A stretch of 64,000 bases of DNA from Ensifer sp. LC163. GTDB taxonomy: Bacteria > Pseudomonadota > Alphaproteobacteria > Rhizobiales > Rhizobiaceae. The DNA is taken from positions 186,001 to 250,000 of the forward strand of contig NZ_MBSS01000023.1 of NCBI RefSeq assembly GCF_001695855.1, written 5' to 3'. Within the stretch, counting starts at the first letter, position 1. Each line of letters opens with the position of its first letter. The notes under the pieces were generated by a model that worked only from the letters and a program-made list of their open reading frames with translations, was not told where the DNA came from and ran no database searches. Below, in pieces: positions 25,754 to 35,087 of this stretch. The position numbers and the translations under genes are program-made.

Positions 25754-27271
25754 ATGACCTTCACCCCCAAAGGAAAACACTTGGTTGCAGGCGAATGGCT
25801 CGACGGTGTCGGCACCTTCGCATCGACGCCTGCCCACGGTCCGGTCCATCAGTTTGCCGCCGGGACGGTAGAACTGGTCAATCGCGCTGCCGAAGCCGCC
25901 GAAGAGGCTTTCCTGAGCTACGGCTATTCGACGCGGGCCGAGCGCGCCGCATTCCTGCGTGCCATCGCCGACGAGATCGAGGCGCGCGCTGAGGCGATCA
26001 CCGAGATCGGCAGCCAGGAAACCGGCCTGCCCGAGGCGCGGCTGCAGGGTGAACGCGGTCGCACCACCGGCCAGCTGCGGCTTTTCGCCGACCATATCGA
26101 GAAGGGCGAGTATCTCGATCGTCGTTTCGATGCAGCCCTGCCCGAGCGCCAGCCGGCGCCCCGTCCGGAGATCAGGCTGATCCAGCGGCCGATCGGCCCG
26201 GTCGCCGTCTTCGGCGCTTCGAACTTCCCGCTCGCCTTCTCGACGGCCGGCGGCGACACGGCAGCGGCGCTCGCCGCCGGCTGCCCGGTAGTGGTCAAGG
26301 GCCATTCGGCGCATCCCGGCACCGGTGAGATCGTCGCTGAGGCGATCGAAGCCGCCATTCGCAAGACCGGCGTTCACCCGGGCGTCTTTTCGCTGATCCA
26401 GGGCGGCAGCCGTGACGTCGGCCACGCACTGGTCAAGCACCCGCTGATCAAGGCCGTCGGCTTCACCGGCTCGCTGGCCGGCGGACGGGCGCTCTTCGAT
26501 CTGTGCGCCGCCCGTCCCGAACCGATCCCGTTCTTCGGCGAACTCGGTTCGGTCAACCCGATGTTTCTGCTGCCTGAAGCGCTCGGCGCCCGCGCTGAAA
26601 CACTGGGCCAGGGCTGGGCCGGATCGCTGACCATGGGCGCCGGCCAGTTCTGCACCAATCCCGGCATCGCCGTTGTCATCGATGGCGCTGCCGCCGACCG
26701 CTTCACGGCGGCTGCCGTCGAAGCTTTGGGTAAAGTCGCGCCGCAGACGATGCTGACCGACGGCATCGCCAAGGCCTATCACGACGGACAGGCGCGCTTC
26801 GAAAGCCGCAACGCCGTCAAGCCGCTGCTCACCACCCAATCCTCCGGCCGCGCCGTCTCCCCGAACCTGTTCGAGACAACGGGTGAGCAGTTCCTCGCCG
26901 ATCACGCGCTTGGCGAAGAGGTCTTCGGACCGCTCGGCCTTGTCGTCCGCGTCGGCTCGACGAGCGAAATGGAGCAGCTTGCCCGCGGCTTCGAAGGCCA
27001 GCTGACCACCACCATCCACATGGATGAGGGCGATCTCGAAACGGCCCGCGGTCTGCGCCCGATCCTCGAGCGCAAGGCCGGCCGCGTGCTCGTCAACGGC
27101 TTCCCGACTGGCGTCGAAGTGGTGGATTCGATGGTTCATGGCGGACCCTATCCGGCCTCGACCAACTTTGGCGCAACCAGCGTCGGGACCCTGTCCATCC
27201 GGCGCTTCCTGCGTCCGGTCGCCTACCAGAACATGCCGGAAGCCCTGCTGCCCGAGGATTTCCAGGGCTAA
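25754..27271 (+). CDS. hypH: 2-oxoglutarate semialdehyde (2,5-dioxovalerate) dehydrogenase
   Basis: 505 residues of the aldehyde dehydrogenase superfamily. The oxyanion Asn lies in GASNFPLAFS near residue 154, the general base Glu in FFGELGSVNP near 262, and the catalytic Cys in GAGQFCTNPG near 301. The sequence follows the branch that oxidises 2-oxoglutarate semialdehyde to 2-oxoglutarate, the last step of the hydroxyproline pathway, which feeds the TCA cycle. The ATG at 25754 follows AAGGA; the longer frame from 25688 overlaps the candidate operator region. It is transcribed divergently from the reductase and is followed by its own intergenic operator. Confidence 0.9.
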   Translation: MTFTPKGKHLVAGEWLDGVGTFASTPAHGPVHQFAAGTVELVNRAAEAAEEAFLSYGYSTRAERAAFLRAIADEIEARAEAITEIGSQETGLPEARLQGERGRTTGQLRLFADHIEKGEYLDRRFDAALPERQPAPRPEIRLIQRPIGPVAVFGASNFPLAFSTAGGDTAAALAAGCPVVVKGHSAHPGTGEIVAEAIEAAIRKTGVHPGVFSLIQGGSRDVGHALVKHPLIKAVGFTGSLAGGRALFDLCAARPEPIPFFGELGSVNPMFLLPEALGARAETLGQGWAGSLTMGAGQFCTNPGIAVVIDGAAADRFTAAAVEALGKVAPQTMLTDGIAKAYHDGQARFESRNAVKPLLTTQSSGRAVSPNLFETTGEQFLADHALGEEVFGPLGLVVRVGSTSEMEQLARGFEGQLTTTIHMDEGDLETARGLRPILERKAGRVLVNGFPTGVEVVDSMVHGGPYPASTNFGATSVGTLSIRRFLRPVAYQNMPEALLPEDFQG

Positions 27272-27347
27272 GGACGCGACAGATCGCTTCGCAGGGGACC
27301 CGTTTGGCGAAACAAATGGGAACCCTGCGGGCGTTTCGCGTTCGGAT

Positions 27348-27386
27348 GATATACTTTTTGTATACTAATTGTATTTTTCTGTTGAT
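27348..27386. promoter_or_regulatory. Candidate GntR operator before the transporter operon
   Basis: TTTGTATACTA (27357-27367) is followed at once by TTGTATTTTTCT (27369-27380), each matching another site in the locus (25667 inverted and 21568). The region is AT-rich and lies about 70 bp before the binding-protein gene, suggesting operator and promoter overlap. Confidence 0.55.
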
Positions 27387-27452
27387 TTACGCTCTCCAAC
27401 GCGGAATAGTGTGTCAGCCGTCAAACGGCACATCACTTCAGGGAGAGAGATA

Positions 27453-28259
27453 ATGAAAACCTCGATGCTCGCGCTCGGCCTCGTTGCCGCCACCGCTCTG
27501 ACCAGCCCGGCCCATGCCGACAAGCTGGATGATATCATCGGCTCGGGTACGCTGCGTTGCGCAGTGGTTCTCGACTTCCCGCCGATGGGTTCTCGCGACG
27601 AGAACAACAATCCGGTCGGCTTCGACGTCGACTACTGCAACGACCTGGCAAAGGCGCTTGGCGTCACGGCCGAGATCGTCGAGACCCCCTTCCCCGAGCG
27701 CATTCCCGCGCTGATGTCCGGACGCGTCGACGTCGGCGTCGCTTCGACCTCCGACACGCTGGAGCGCGCCAAGACCGTCGGCATGACCGTTCCTTACTTC
27801 GCCTTCGAAATGGCCGTTACCGCCAATGACAAGACCGGCATCAAGTCCTTCGAGGACATGAAGGGCAAGGTTGTCGGCGCCACCGCCGGCACCTTTGAAG
27901 CCATCGCTCTGGAAAAGCAGGTCAAGGAATGGGGTGCGGGCGAATTCCGTCCTTACCAGACGCAGGCTGACGTGTTCCTCGCCCTCAGCCAGGGCCAGAT
28001 CGACGCAACCGTATCGACCTCGACCGTGGCGCAGGCCAATGTCAAGACCGGCAAGTTCGCCGGCATCTCGGTCGTTGGCAAGGCGCCGTTCGACACCGAC
28101 TACGTGGCTCTCTTCACCAACCGCGAAGAGTACGGCCTCATCAACTATCTCAACCTCTTCATCAACCAGCAGGTCCGCACCGGCCGCTATGCCGAACTCT
28201 ACGAAAAGTGGGTCGGCGGCGAGCTGCCTTCGCTGGCGGTGAACGGCGTCTACCGCTAA
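27453..28259 (+). CDS. Polar amino acid ABC transporter, periplasmic binding protein
   Basis: 268 residues with a signal peptide (about residues 1-21, ending PAHA) and a family 3 solute-binding fold: TLRCAVVLDFPPMG near 30, DVDYCNDLAKALG, RIPALMSGRVDVGVAST and GKVVGATAGTFEA. It delivers an amino acid-like ligand to the two permeases and ATPase that follow. By locus it should be hydroxyproline (in S. meliloti the HypMNPQ transporter does this). The ATG at 27453 follows GGGAGAGAG. A strong hairpin separates it from the permease gene, as is common when the binding protein is made in excess. Confidence 0.88.
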   Translation: MKTSMLALGLVAATALTSPAHADKLDDIIGSGTLRCAVVLDFPPMGSRDENNNPVGFDVDYCNDLAKALGVTAEIVETPFPERIPALMSGRVDVGVASTSDTLERAKTVGMTVPYFAFEMAVTANDKTGIKSFEDMKGKVVGATAGTFEAIALEKQVKEWGAGEFRPYQTQADVFLALSQGQIDATVSTSTVAQANVKTGKFAGISVVGKAPFDTDYVALFTNREEYGLINYLNLFINQQVRTGRYAELYEKWVGGELPSLAVNGVYR

Positions 28260-28275
28260 ACTGTCCGTTTCTCTG

Positions 28276-28303
28276 ACGGCGCGAGGCAAACGCCTCGCGC
28301 CGT
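28276..28303 (+). repeat. Intercistronic hairpin after the binding-protein gene
   Basis: ACGGCGCGAGGC and GCCTCGCGCCGT form a perfect 12-pair stem with a four-base loop, between the binding-protein gene and the first permease. It lacks a long T-tract, so it probably protects the upstream message or gives partial termination. Confidence 0.65.
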
Positions 28304-28331
28304 TACTCATTTTCGTAAAGGTGAGACGGCA

Positions 28332-28997
28332 ATGTTCAATTACACCTTCCACTGGAACCAGGCGCTGAAAGCATTGCCGCAAATGCTTGACGGCGCGCTG
28401 ATCACGCTGCAGATCGCGCTGCTGTCGATGCTCATCGGCGTGGCTTGCGCGCTCGCCCTGACGGGGTTTCGCCTGTCCGGCAACCGCGTCCTCAGCGGCT
28501 TTGCCACCACCTGGATCGAGATCGCGCGTAACACGCCCGCGCTGTTCCAGATCTACATGGCCCATTTCGGCCTCGGCAATTTCGGCATCCATCTGAGCCC
28601 CTACACGGCGCTGCTCGTCGGCATTGCCTTCAACAATGCGGGTTATCTGGCCGAAAACTTCCGCGGCGCCCTGAAAGCGATACCGGATACGCAGACCCGT
28701 GCCGGCCGTTCGCTCGGCATGACGGCGCTGCAGGCCTTCCGGTTCATCGTTCTGCCGCAGATGCTGCGTGTCGCCTTCCTGCCGACGACCAACCAGATGG
28801 TCTGGGCAATCCTAATGACCTCGCTCGGCGTCACCGTGGGCATGAACACCGACCTTGCCGGCGTCACCCAGGAACTGAACGCCCGGTCGTTCCGCACCTT
28901 CGAATTCTTCGCCCTGGCCGCCGTGATCTACTACGTGATCGCCAAGGCCGTGACCCTAGCTGCCCGAGCAATCGCCTCGCGCATGTTCCGCTACTGA
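28332..28997 (+). CDS. Amino acid ABC transporter permease
   Basis: 221 residues of the HisM/GlnP type. Several hydrophobic segments are present, and the EAA-like loop lies near residues 110-135 (FRGALKAIPDTQTRAGRSLGMTALQAFRFIVLPQMLR), which contacts the ATPase. RNTPALFQIYM near residue 62 is the common RGTPLLVQ motif variant. It is part of the hydroxyproline import system and is followed 12 bases later by a second, dissimilar permease, so the membrane domain is probably a heterodimer. Confidence 0.9.
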   Translation: MFNYTFHWNQALKALPQMLDGALITLQIALLSMLIGVACALALTGFRLSGNRVLSGFATTWIEIARNTPALFQIYMAHFGLGNFGIHLSPYTALLVGIAFNNAGYLAENFRGALKAIPDTQTRAGRSLGMTALQAFRFIVLPQMLRVAFLPTTNQMVWAILMTSLGVTVGMNTDLAGVTQELNARSFRTFEFFALAAVIYYVIAKAVTLAARAIASRMFRY

Positions 28998-29009
28998 GAG
29001 AGGTGAGAG

Positions 29010-29663
29010 ATGTTCAATACCGCCCTCACCTGGAGTGATCTCGCCTTCCTGGCACAGGGTGCGGCGATGACGCTCGCCGTCACCGCCGTCTCCGTTACCG
29101 CCGGTACGTTGCTCGGCATCCTCTTTGGGGTGATCCGCGTTCAGGCCAGCACCTATTGGTCCGTGCCGCTGACCTTCGTGCTCGACGTGTTTCGCTCCGT
29201 TCCGCTCCTGATCCAGCTCGTGCTGGCCAATGCCTTCCAGTCCATCGCCAAACTGGGCTGGGGTCCGTTTACGACCTCCTGCGTGGTGCTGTCGCTCTAC
29301 ACGGCCGCCTATTGCACCGAGATCGTGCGCGGCGGCATCTCGTCCGTGCCGGCAACCACACGCCGCGCGTCGCGGTCGCTCGGCATGACCTGGTGGCAGG
29401 ACATGCGTTACATCGTGGCGCCGCTCGCCACCCGCGTTTCGCTTCCGTCCTGGATCGGCCTCACGCTCGGCGTCATGAAGGATTCCGCGCTCGTGCTCTG
29501 GCTCGGCCTGATCGAGCTTCTGCGCGCCTCGCAGATCCTCGTCACCCGCCTGCAGGAACCGCTTTTCATTCTTCTGATCTGCGGTGCAATCTATTTCCTC
29601 ATCAGCTTCCCCATCGCCCGGCTTGGTGGGTATCTCGAAAAACGGTGGTCCCCCAATGATTGA
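29010..29663 (+). CDS. Amino acid ABC transporter permease, second subunit
   Basis: 217 residues. It has hydrophobic helices and the family loop SVPATTRRASRSLGMTWWQDMRYIVAP near residue 112. RSVPLLIQLVLAN near residue 63 is the conserved motif after helix 2. It starts after a GAGAGGTGAG site and overlaps the ATPase gene by 8 bases, so translation is probably coupled. It pairs with the permease at 28332 in the hydroxyproline importer. Confidence 0.9.
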   Translation: MFNTALTWSDLAFLAQGAAMTLAVTAVSVTAGTLLGILFGVIRVQASTYWSVPLTFVLDVFRSVPLLIQLVLANAFQSIAKLGWGPFTTSCVVLSLYTAAYCTEIVRGGISSVPATTRRASRSLGMTWWQDMRYIVAPLATRVSLPSWIGLTLGVMKDSALVLWLGLIELLRASQILVTRLQEPLFILLICGAIYFLISFPIARLGGYLEKRWSPND

Positions 29664-30378
29664 GATTGAAAACGTCCGCAAATCCTTCGGTACGCTGGAA
29701 GTTCTGAAAGGCATCGACCTCACCGTGAAGAAGGGTGAAGTCGTCACCGTCATCGGCGGTTCCGGTTCCGGAAAATCGACCCTGCTCACCTGCATCAACG
29801 GACTTGAGCCGATCGATTCCGGTCGGATCAAGATCGACGGCACAGAAGTCCATGCCAAGAGCACGGACCTCAACAAGCTGCGTAGCAAGGTCGGTATCGT
29901 GTTCCAGCAGTGGAACGCCTTCCCGCACCTGACCGTGCTTGAAAACGTCATGCTCGCTCCGCGCAAGGTGCTTGGCCTGTCCAAGCAGGCTGCCGAGGAG
30001 GTCGCCGTCAAGCAGTTGACCCATGTGGGTCTCGGCGAAAAGCTGTCGGTCTATCCCAACCGGATGTCGGGCGGCCAGCAGCAGCGCATGGCGATTGCCC
30101 GCGCACTCGCCATGTCGCCGGAATACATGCTGTTCGACGAAGTGACCTCGGCGCTCGACCCGCAGCTCGTCGGCGAAGTGCTCGACACGCTGCGCATGCT
30201 CGCCTCCGAAGGCATGACGATGATCTGCGTCACGCACGAGATGAAGTTCGCCCGCGAGGTATCCGACCGTGTGGCCTTCTTCCACAAGGGCGTGATGGCC
30301 GAGATCGCCCCGCCGGAGGCGCTATTCGGTGCACCGAAGGATCCGGAACTGCAGAAGTTCCTGGCAGCGACGCATTGA
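29656..30378 (+). CDS. Amino acid ABC transporter ATP-binding protein
   Basis: 240 residues. Walker A GGSGSGKST near residue 36, Q-loop FQQWNAFPHL, signature MSGGQQQRMAIARAL, Walker B YMLFDEVTSALDP and the switch His in CVTHEMKFAREV are all present, so the protein should be active. The family usually has [11 protein letters not shown]; here the Pro is Val (DEVTSALDP), a substitution seen in this subfamily. I chose the ATG at 29656, inside the end of the permease gene. It energises hydroxyproline uptake. Confidence 0.92.
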   Translation: MIEIENVRKSFGTLEVLKGIDLTVKKGEVVTVIGGSGSGKSTLLTCINGLEPIDSGRIKIDGTEVHAKSTDLNKLRSKVGIVFQQWNAFPHLTVLENVMLAPRKVLGLSKQAAEEVAVKQLTHVGLGEKLSVYPNRMSGGQQQRMAIARALAMSPEYMLFDEVTSALDPQLVGEVLDTLRMLASEGMTMICVTHEMKFAREVSDRVAFFHKGVMAEIAPPEALFGAPKDPELQKFLAATH

Positions 30379-30385
30379 GCCGACC

Positions 30386-31636
30386 ATGAAGGAAGCAGCT
30401 CAGCCTGATGTCATCGTCATCGGCGCCGGCGTTGTCGGCCTTTCCGCCGCGATTGCGGCTCAGGCACGGGGGTTTTCGGTCACCGTGCTCGACCGCGAAG
30501 GCCCGGCGGCCGGAGCCTCGGCGGGAAATGCCGGGGCCTTCGCCTTCACCGACATCCTGCCGCTCGCTTCGCCCGGCATCCTGAAGAAGGCGCCGAAATG
30601 GTTGCTCGATCCGCTCGGGCCGCTGAGCGTCCCGCCCGCCTACGCGCTGCAGATCGCGCCGTGGATGTTCCGCTTCTGGCGCGCCTGCTCGCCGAAGCGG
30701 GTGGCGCATTCGACGGCCGCTCAGACTGCGATGATGGACCTCTCCAAGGTCGAGCTGGAGCCGTTCCTTGCCGCAACAGGCACCCTGCCGATGCTGCGCA
30801 AGGAGGGCAATCTTCAGGTTTATGAAAGCAACGCCGAGCTCAAGGCTTCGCTGCCCGGATGGAAGGCACGCGCGGAACACGGCATCGCCTTCCAGCATCT
30901 CGATGCCGCCGCGATGGCCGAAATCCAGCCGGGTCTCGCGCCGCGCTTCACCCATGGCACGTTTACGCCGGGTTGGTACTCGATCGCCGACCCAAAGTTA
31001 TACACCCTCGCACTCGCCGAGCATTTCCGCGCCAGAGGCGGCGTGATCGAGCGCGCCGAGGTAACTGCTCTTGCGCCCGTCGATGGCGGCGTCGAGATCC
31101 GAACGACAAGCGGCAACACCCGGCGGGCGGCCCAGGTCGTGCTCGCGGCCGGTGCCTTCTCCCACCGGATTGCCAAGTCTCTCGGCGAAAGCATCCCGCT
31201 CGAAACCGAGCGCGGCTACAATACCACCCTGCCGGCAGACGCCTTCGACCTGCGCACGCAGGTTACCTTCGGCGGCCATGGCTTCGTCGTCACGCGCCTG
31301 TCGACCGGCATCCGTGTCGGCGGCGCGGTGGAGCTCGGCGGGTTGACGCTGCCGCCGAACTACCGCCGGTCCGAGGCCATGCTGCAGAAGGCGCGCGCCT
31401 TCCTGCCGGGGCTCAAGCCCGAGGGCGGAGTGCAGTGGATGGGCTTCCGCCCGTCGCTGCCCGACAGCCTTCCGGCAATCGGCCAGGCCCGCGCCACACC
31501 GCGGGTGATCTACGCATTCGGTCACGGCCATCTCGGCCTGACCCAATCGGCGGGCACCGCCAGGCTTGTCGCGGATCTGCTGACCAGCCAGGCGCCAACG
31601 ATTGACATCGCCCCCTTCTCGCCTCAACGGTTCTGA
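30386..31636 (+). CDS. hypO: FAD-dependent D-amino acid dehydrogenase, probable D-hydroxyproline dehydrogenase
   Basis: 416 residues of the DadA family. The N-terminal Rossmann motif VIGAGVVGLSAAIAAQARG lies at about residues 11-29, followed by the acidic VLDREG that holds the ribose. GFRPSLPDSLPAIG near residue 356 and GHGHLGLTQSAGTARLVADLL near 385 complete the FAD site. It oxidises cis-4-hydroxy-D-proline, made by the epimerase encoded next, to 1-pyrroline-4-hydroxy-2-carboxylate, the substrate of HypD. Electrons probably go to the respiratory chain. The ATG at 30386 lies 7 bases after the ATPase stop. Other D-amino acids are possible substrates. Confidence 0.85.
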   Translation: MKEAAQPDVIVIGAGVVGLSAAIAAQARGFSVTVLDREGPAAGASAGNAGAFAFTDILPLASPGILKKAPKWLLDPLGPLSVPPAYALQIAPWMFRFWRACSPKRVAHSTAAQTAMMDLSKVELEPFLAATGTLPMLRKEGNLQVYESNAELKASLPGWKARAEHGIAFQHLDAAAMAEIQPGLAPRFTHGTFTPGWYSIADPKLYTLALAEHFRARGGVIERAEVTALAPVDGGVEIRTTSGNTRRAAQVVLAAGAFSHRIAKSLGESIPLETERGYNTTLPADAFDLRTQVTFGGHGFVVTRLSTGIRVGGAVELGGLTLPPNYRRSEAMLQKARAFLPGLKPEGGVQWMGFRPSLPDSLPAIGQARATPRVIYAFGHGHLGLTQSAGTARLVADLLTSQAPTIDIAPFSPQRF

Positions 31637-31650
31637 CAGAGGTTTCGACC

Positions 31651-32652
31651 ATGGCCACCTACACCTTCTCCTGCATTGACGGGCACACCTGCGGCAATCC
31701 CGTCCGCCTCGTTTCCGGCGGCGGTCCTCGTCTGGAGGGCGCCAACATGCTGGAAAAACGCGCCCATTTCCTCAGGGAATTCGATTGGATCCGCACTGGC
31801 CTGATGTTCGAGCCGCGCGGGCATGACATGATGTCCGGCTCGATCCTCTATCCCCCGACGCGGCCCGACTGCGATGTCGCCGTGCTGTTCATCGAGACCT
31901 CCGGCTGCCTGCCGATGTGCGGCCACGGTACGATCGGCACGATCACCATGGCGATCGAGAACGGCCTGATCACGCCGCGCGAGCCCGGCAAGCTGTCGAT
32001 CGACGCGCCGGCCGGCAAGGTCGACATCAGCTATCGCCAGGAGGGCCGCTTCGTCGAGGAAGTGCGCCTGACCAACGTTCCCGGCTTCCTCTATGCCGAA
32101 GGCCTGAGCGCCGAAGTCGAGGGCCTCGGCGAGATCGTCGTCGACGTCGCCTATGGCGGCAACTTCTACGCCATCGTCGAGCCGCAGAAGAACTTCCGCG
32201 ACATGGCCGACCACACGGCCGGCGAGCTGATCGGCTGGAGCCCGAAACTGCGCGCCGCCCTGAATGCGAAGTACGAGTTCGTCCATCCCGAGCATCCGGA
32301 GATCAAGGGGCTGAGCCACATCCAGTGGACCGGCAAGCCGACGCAGGCAGAGGCGCATGCCCGCAACGCCGTATTCTACGGCGAAAAGGCGATCGACCGC
32401 TCGCCCTGCGGCACCGGCACTTCGGCGCGCATGGCGCAGCTCGCCGCCAAGGGCAAGCTGAAGGTCGGCGACGAATTCGTCCATGAATCGATCATCGGCT
32501 CGCTGTTCAAGGGCCGGGTCGAGGCCGCGACCAAGGTCGCCGACCGCGATGCCATCATCCCCTCCATCGCCGGATGGGCGCGGATGACCGGCATCAACAC
32601 GATCTTCATCGACGATCGCGATCCCTTTGCCCATGGCTTCGTCGTAAAATGA
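31651..32652 (+). CDS. 4-hydroxyproline 2-epimerase (proline racemase family)
   Basis: 333 residues, the common length. Both catalytic Cys of the racemase/epimerase branch are present: Cys90 in [10 protein letters not shown] and Cys253 in [13 protein letters not shown]. In trans-3-hydroxyproline dehydratases the second position differs, so an epimerase is favoured over a dehydratase. The reaction converts trans-4-hydroxy-L-proline to cis-4-hydroxy-D-proline in the cytoplasm, without cofactor. The S. meliloti equivalent is called HypRE. The gene lies between the dehydrogenase and the aconitase X gene and overlaps the latter by ATGA. Confidence 0.9.
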   Translation: MATYTFSCIDGHTCGNPVRLVSGGGPRLEGANMLEKRAHFLREFDWIRTGLMFEPRGHDMMSGSILYPPTRPDCDVAVLFIETSGCLPMCGHGTIGTITMAIENGLITPREPGKLSIDAPAGKVDISYRQEGRFVEEVRLTNVPGFLYAEGLSAEVEGLGEIVVDVAYGGNFYAIVEPQKNFRDMADHTAGELIGWSPKLRAALNAKYEFVHPEHPEIKGLSHIQWTGKPTQAEAHARNAVFYGEKAIDRSPCGTGTSARMAQLAAKGKLKVGDEFVHESIIGSLFKGRVEAATKVADRDAIIPSIAGWARMTGINTIFIDDRDPFAHGFVVK

Positions 32653-34358
32653 AAAATCCGATCTCCGCTCGCAGCATCCTTGGCGGCACGGCCGAGGGGC
32701 CGATCGTTGCAGCACCGGAAGCGCTGAGCTTCTGGGGTGGCGTCGATCCGGCTACCGGAGCGGTGATTGATGTCCATCACCCGCTACACGGGACCTGCCT
32801 GACAGGCAGCATCCTGATGATACCGTCGAGCCGGGGCTCCTGCACCGGCTCGGGCGTGCTGCTCGATCTGGCGCTGACCGGCCGCGCACCGGCGGCGCTT
32901 GTCTTTTCCGAGGCCGAGGACGTGCTGACCCTCGGCGCGCTGATTGCAGCCGAGATGTTCGGCAGACCGCTGCCCATCCTGCGCCTCTCGCCGGATGCCT
33001 TCGCAGCACTCGCCAAGGCGAAGACTGCGCGCATAACCGATACGGCGATCGAGGCCGATGGCCTGACGATCCCGATCGCGCCGTTCGCCACCGCGGCGCT
33101 CGATCTTGATGAAGCGGACCTCGCCATGCTGAATGGCCGCGACGGCGTTGCGGTCGAGGTCGCCATGCGCATCATCTGCGCCATGGCAGCGCAGCAGGGC
33201 GCGACGCGCCTCATCAGCGTGACCCAGGGCCACATCGACGGCTGCATCTACGCAAGCCCCGCCAACCTGACCTTCGCCGAGAAAATGGCTGACATGGGTG
33301 CGCGGGTCCGGCTGCCGACGACGATGAATGCCATTTCCGTCGACCGCGCCAACTGGCAGGCGCAGCGTGTGCCGGCTGCTTTCGGCGACCCGGCGGCGCG
33401 GCTCGCCGACGCCTATGTCCGCATGGGCTGCCGCCCGACCTTCACCTGTTCGCCCTATCTGCTCGACAGCGCGCCGCAGGCCGGTGAGGCGGTCGCATGG
33501 GCGGAATCCAACGCCGTCATCTATGCCAATACGGTGCTCGGCGCCCGCACCGCGAAGCACCCGGATTTCCTTGACCTCTGCATCGCGCTGACCGGTCGCG
33601 CCCCTTTATCCGGTGTCTATCTCGACGAACACCGCAAGGCCCGCCGCATCATCGACGTGGATCTGCCTGATGGGGTGGACGACGCTTTCTGGCCGCTGAT
33701 CGGCTATCTCGCCGGACGTGCCGCGCCCGATCGCATTCCTCTGTTGCGTGGCCTTGCCGCTGCAAAGCCCACGTCCGATGACCTGAAGGCGCTCTGCGCC
33801 GCCTTCGGCACCACATCGGCGGCGCCTATGCTGCATATCGAAGGCGTGACCTCGGAGGCCGAAGGTGCGGCGACAACCGAGACTGACACCGTATCAATCA
33901 CCCGCGCGGAGATGGCCGCCGCCTGGACGGTCTTGAACGAGGGACCGGAGGGCGTGGACCTGGTTGCCATCGGCAGCCCCCATGCGTCGCTCAACGAGTG
34001 TCGAGCCTTGGCCGCCGCGTTTGCGGGTCGCACACGGCACAAGGACGTCGCTGTCATCGTCACGGCGGGCCGTGAGGTGATTGCCGCTGCCCGCACCGAA
34101 GGCGTACTTGCCGAGCTGGAGGCAAGTGGCATTCAGGTCTTGCCCGACCTCTGTTGGTGCTCGATCTCGGAACCGGTTTTCCCGACGCGAACCCGCGCGC
34201 TGATGACCAATTCCGGCAAATATGCCCATTACGGCCCCGGCCTCTCCGGGCGTGTGGTGCGCTTTGGAAACCTTGCGGATTGCGTGACGGCGGCGCTGGC
34301 CGGTCGCGTACCTGCGCGGCTGCCGGACTGGCTCTCCCCGGCAGGGCGCCCCACATAA
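32649..34358 (+). CDS. Aconitase X-type dehydratase, probable cis-3-hydroxy-L-proline dehydratase
   Basis: 569 residues, a fusion of the small and large AcnX domains. Residues about 1-140 are the swivelling small domain (DUF126-type, [15 protein letters not shown] near 60), and the rest is the large DUF521 domain. Cluster ligands are likely among the Cys residues in FTCSPYLLD, near 285, and [32 protein letters not shown], near the C-terminus. Fused AcnX proteins include cis-3-hydroxy-L-proline dehydratases, which make 1-pyrroline-2-carboxylate. The reductase at 24560 could then produce proline. The stop codon lies inside the left end of a RIME-like repeat, so the last residues may be recent. 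Confidence 0.82.
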   Translation: MKNPISARSILGGTAEGPIVAAPEALSFWGGVDPATGAVIDVHHPLHGTCLTGSILMIPSSRGSCTGSGVLLDLALTGRAPAALVFSEAEDVLTLGALIAAEMFGRPLPILRLSPDAFAALAKAKTARITDTAIEADGLTIPIAPFATAALDLDEADLAMLNGRDGVAVEVAMRIICAMAAQQGATRLISVTQGHIDGCIYASPANLTFAEKMADMGARVRLPTTMNAISVDRANWQAQRVPAAFGDPAARLADAYVRMGCRPTFTCSPYLLDSAPQAGEAVAWAESNAVIYANTVLGARTAKHPDFLDLCIALTGRAPLSGVYLDEHRKARRIIDVDLPDGVDDAFWPLIGYLAGRAAPDRIPLLRGLAAAKPTSDDLKALCAAFGTTSAAPMLHIEGVTSEAEGAATTETDTVSITRAEMAAAWTVLNEGPEGVDLVAIGSPHASLNECRALAAAFAGRTRHKDVAVIVTAGREVIAAARTEGVLAELEASGIQVLPDLCWCSISEPVFPTRTRALMTNSGKYAHYGPGLSGRVVRFGNLADCVTAALAGRVPARLPDWLSPAGRPT

Positions 34359-34450
34359 TTCCTTAAATCGGAATCGATTTCAGGGCAAAATTATGCAGCA
34401 ACTCAAAGTGTTACAGCGCTGCGCGTCTAAACAGACGCGCAGCGCTGTAG
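34353..34450 (+). repeat. RIME-like element, copy C
   Basis: A full element in the same orientation as copy B, with ACATAATT...AATTATGCA and TTACAGCGCT-GCGCGTCT-AAAC-AGACGCGC-AGCGCTGTAG. It supplies the TAA stop of the aconitase X gene and marks the right border of the hydroxyproline module. Confidence 0.8.
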
Positions 34451-34470
34451 CGGCAGCCGCGAACACGCGC

Positions 34471-34836
34471 CTACAGATCAGCGGCGCGATCAACAAGGGT
34501 TTGGAACAACACGTTTGCAGCCTCTTGGGGCGTCGAAGCCGCAAACCAGACCGGATCGGTCATCAGGATGGCATGCTCCCTTCTGGAGGCGGTTCCGGAT
34601 GCCTCGCACTCGTAGACGCCGCAGGCACGGCGCTGCTTGCGATTGAGCGCGATTTCGAGAATGCCCGAAGGCCGCGCACCCGGCGCATCGAAAATCTGCA
34701 GGACGTACCCGCGGAATCCGGCTCTGCCACCGTTGAAGTCGATCTCATCGAGAACGGACGGGCAGAGTTCCTCCTGCCCCACCGGAATAGGCCGTGTCCA
34801 GAACGGCCCCTGGTCGCCTTGATCTGCGCTCAGCAT
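34471..34836 (-). CDS. Hypothetical protein, 121 residues
   Basis: No recognised domain. The protein looks globular, with a beta-rich middle (GRAGFRGYVLQIFDAPGARPSGILEIALN), three Cys residues and a helical end (TPQEAANVLFQTLVDRAADL). It has no signal or membrane segment. AAGG lies upstream of the ATG at 34836. The plus-strand ORF over the same bases is Arg-rich and less convincing. It stands alone between RIME copy C and a divergent small exported protein. Confidence 0.55.
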   Translation of the reverse strand: MLSADQGDQGPFWTRPIPVGQEELCPSVLDEIDFNGGRAGFRGYVLQIFDAPGARPSGILEIALNRKQRRACGVYECEASGTASRREHAILMTDPVWFAASTPQEAANVLFQTLVDRAADL

Positions 34837-35087
34837 CTCACTCGCCTTCGTTCCCTCGGGGTCGCAAGCTTAACACTTGATCAGTGCGAGTTCAGCCGAC
34901 CCAAAATAGAATGAGGCCGGACACTGCGACATGCTGGGTTGCAAGGCGTACCAGTTCAGAGTCAGGATCGGGATAGTGCCGACCCTGCTCCGGCTGCTGC
35001 GGGCAGTAGAGTATGCGACAAGCGTCACAAGGCCGATGCGGGCCTATGCGATTGTTTACCGTGCCCCAGCAACATGAGGTTGGAACA

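Noticed and set aside
31651-32652. trans-3-hydroxyproline dehydratase as the identity of the proline racemase family gene
   Set aside because: Both catalytic Cys (90 and 253) are present, which favours the epimerase.
34393-34914. Plus-strand ORF of 173 residues after the aconitase X gene
   Set aside because: It begins inside a RIME-like repeat and reads as an Arg-rich shadow of the minus-strand 121-residue gene.
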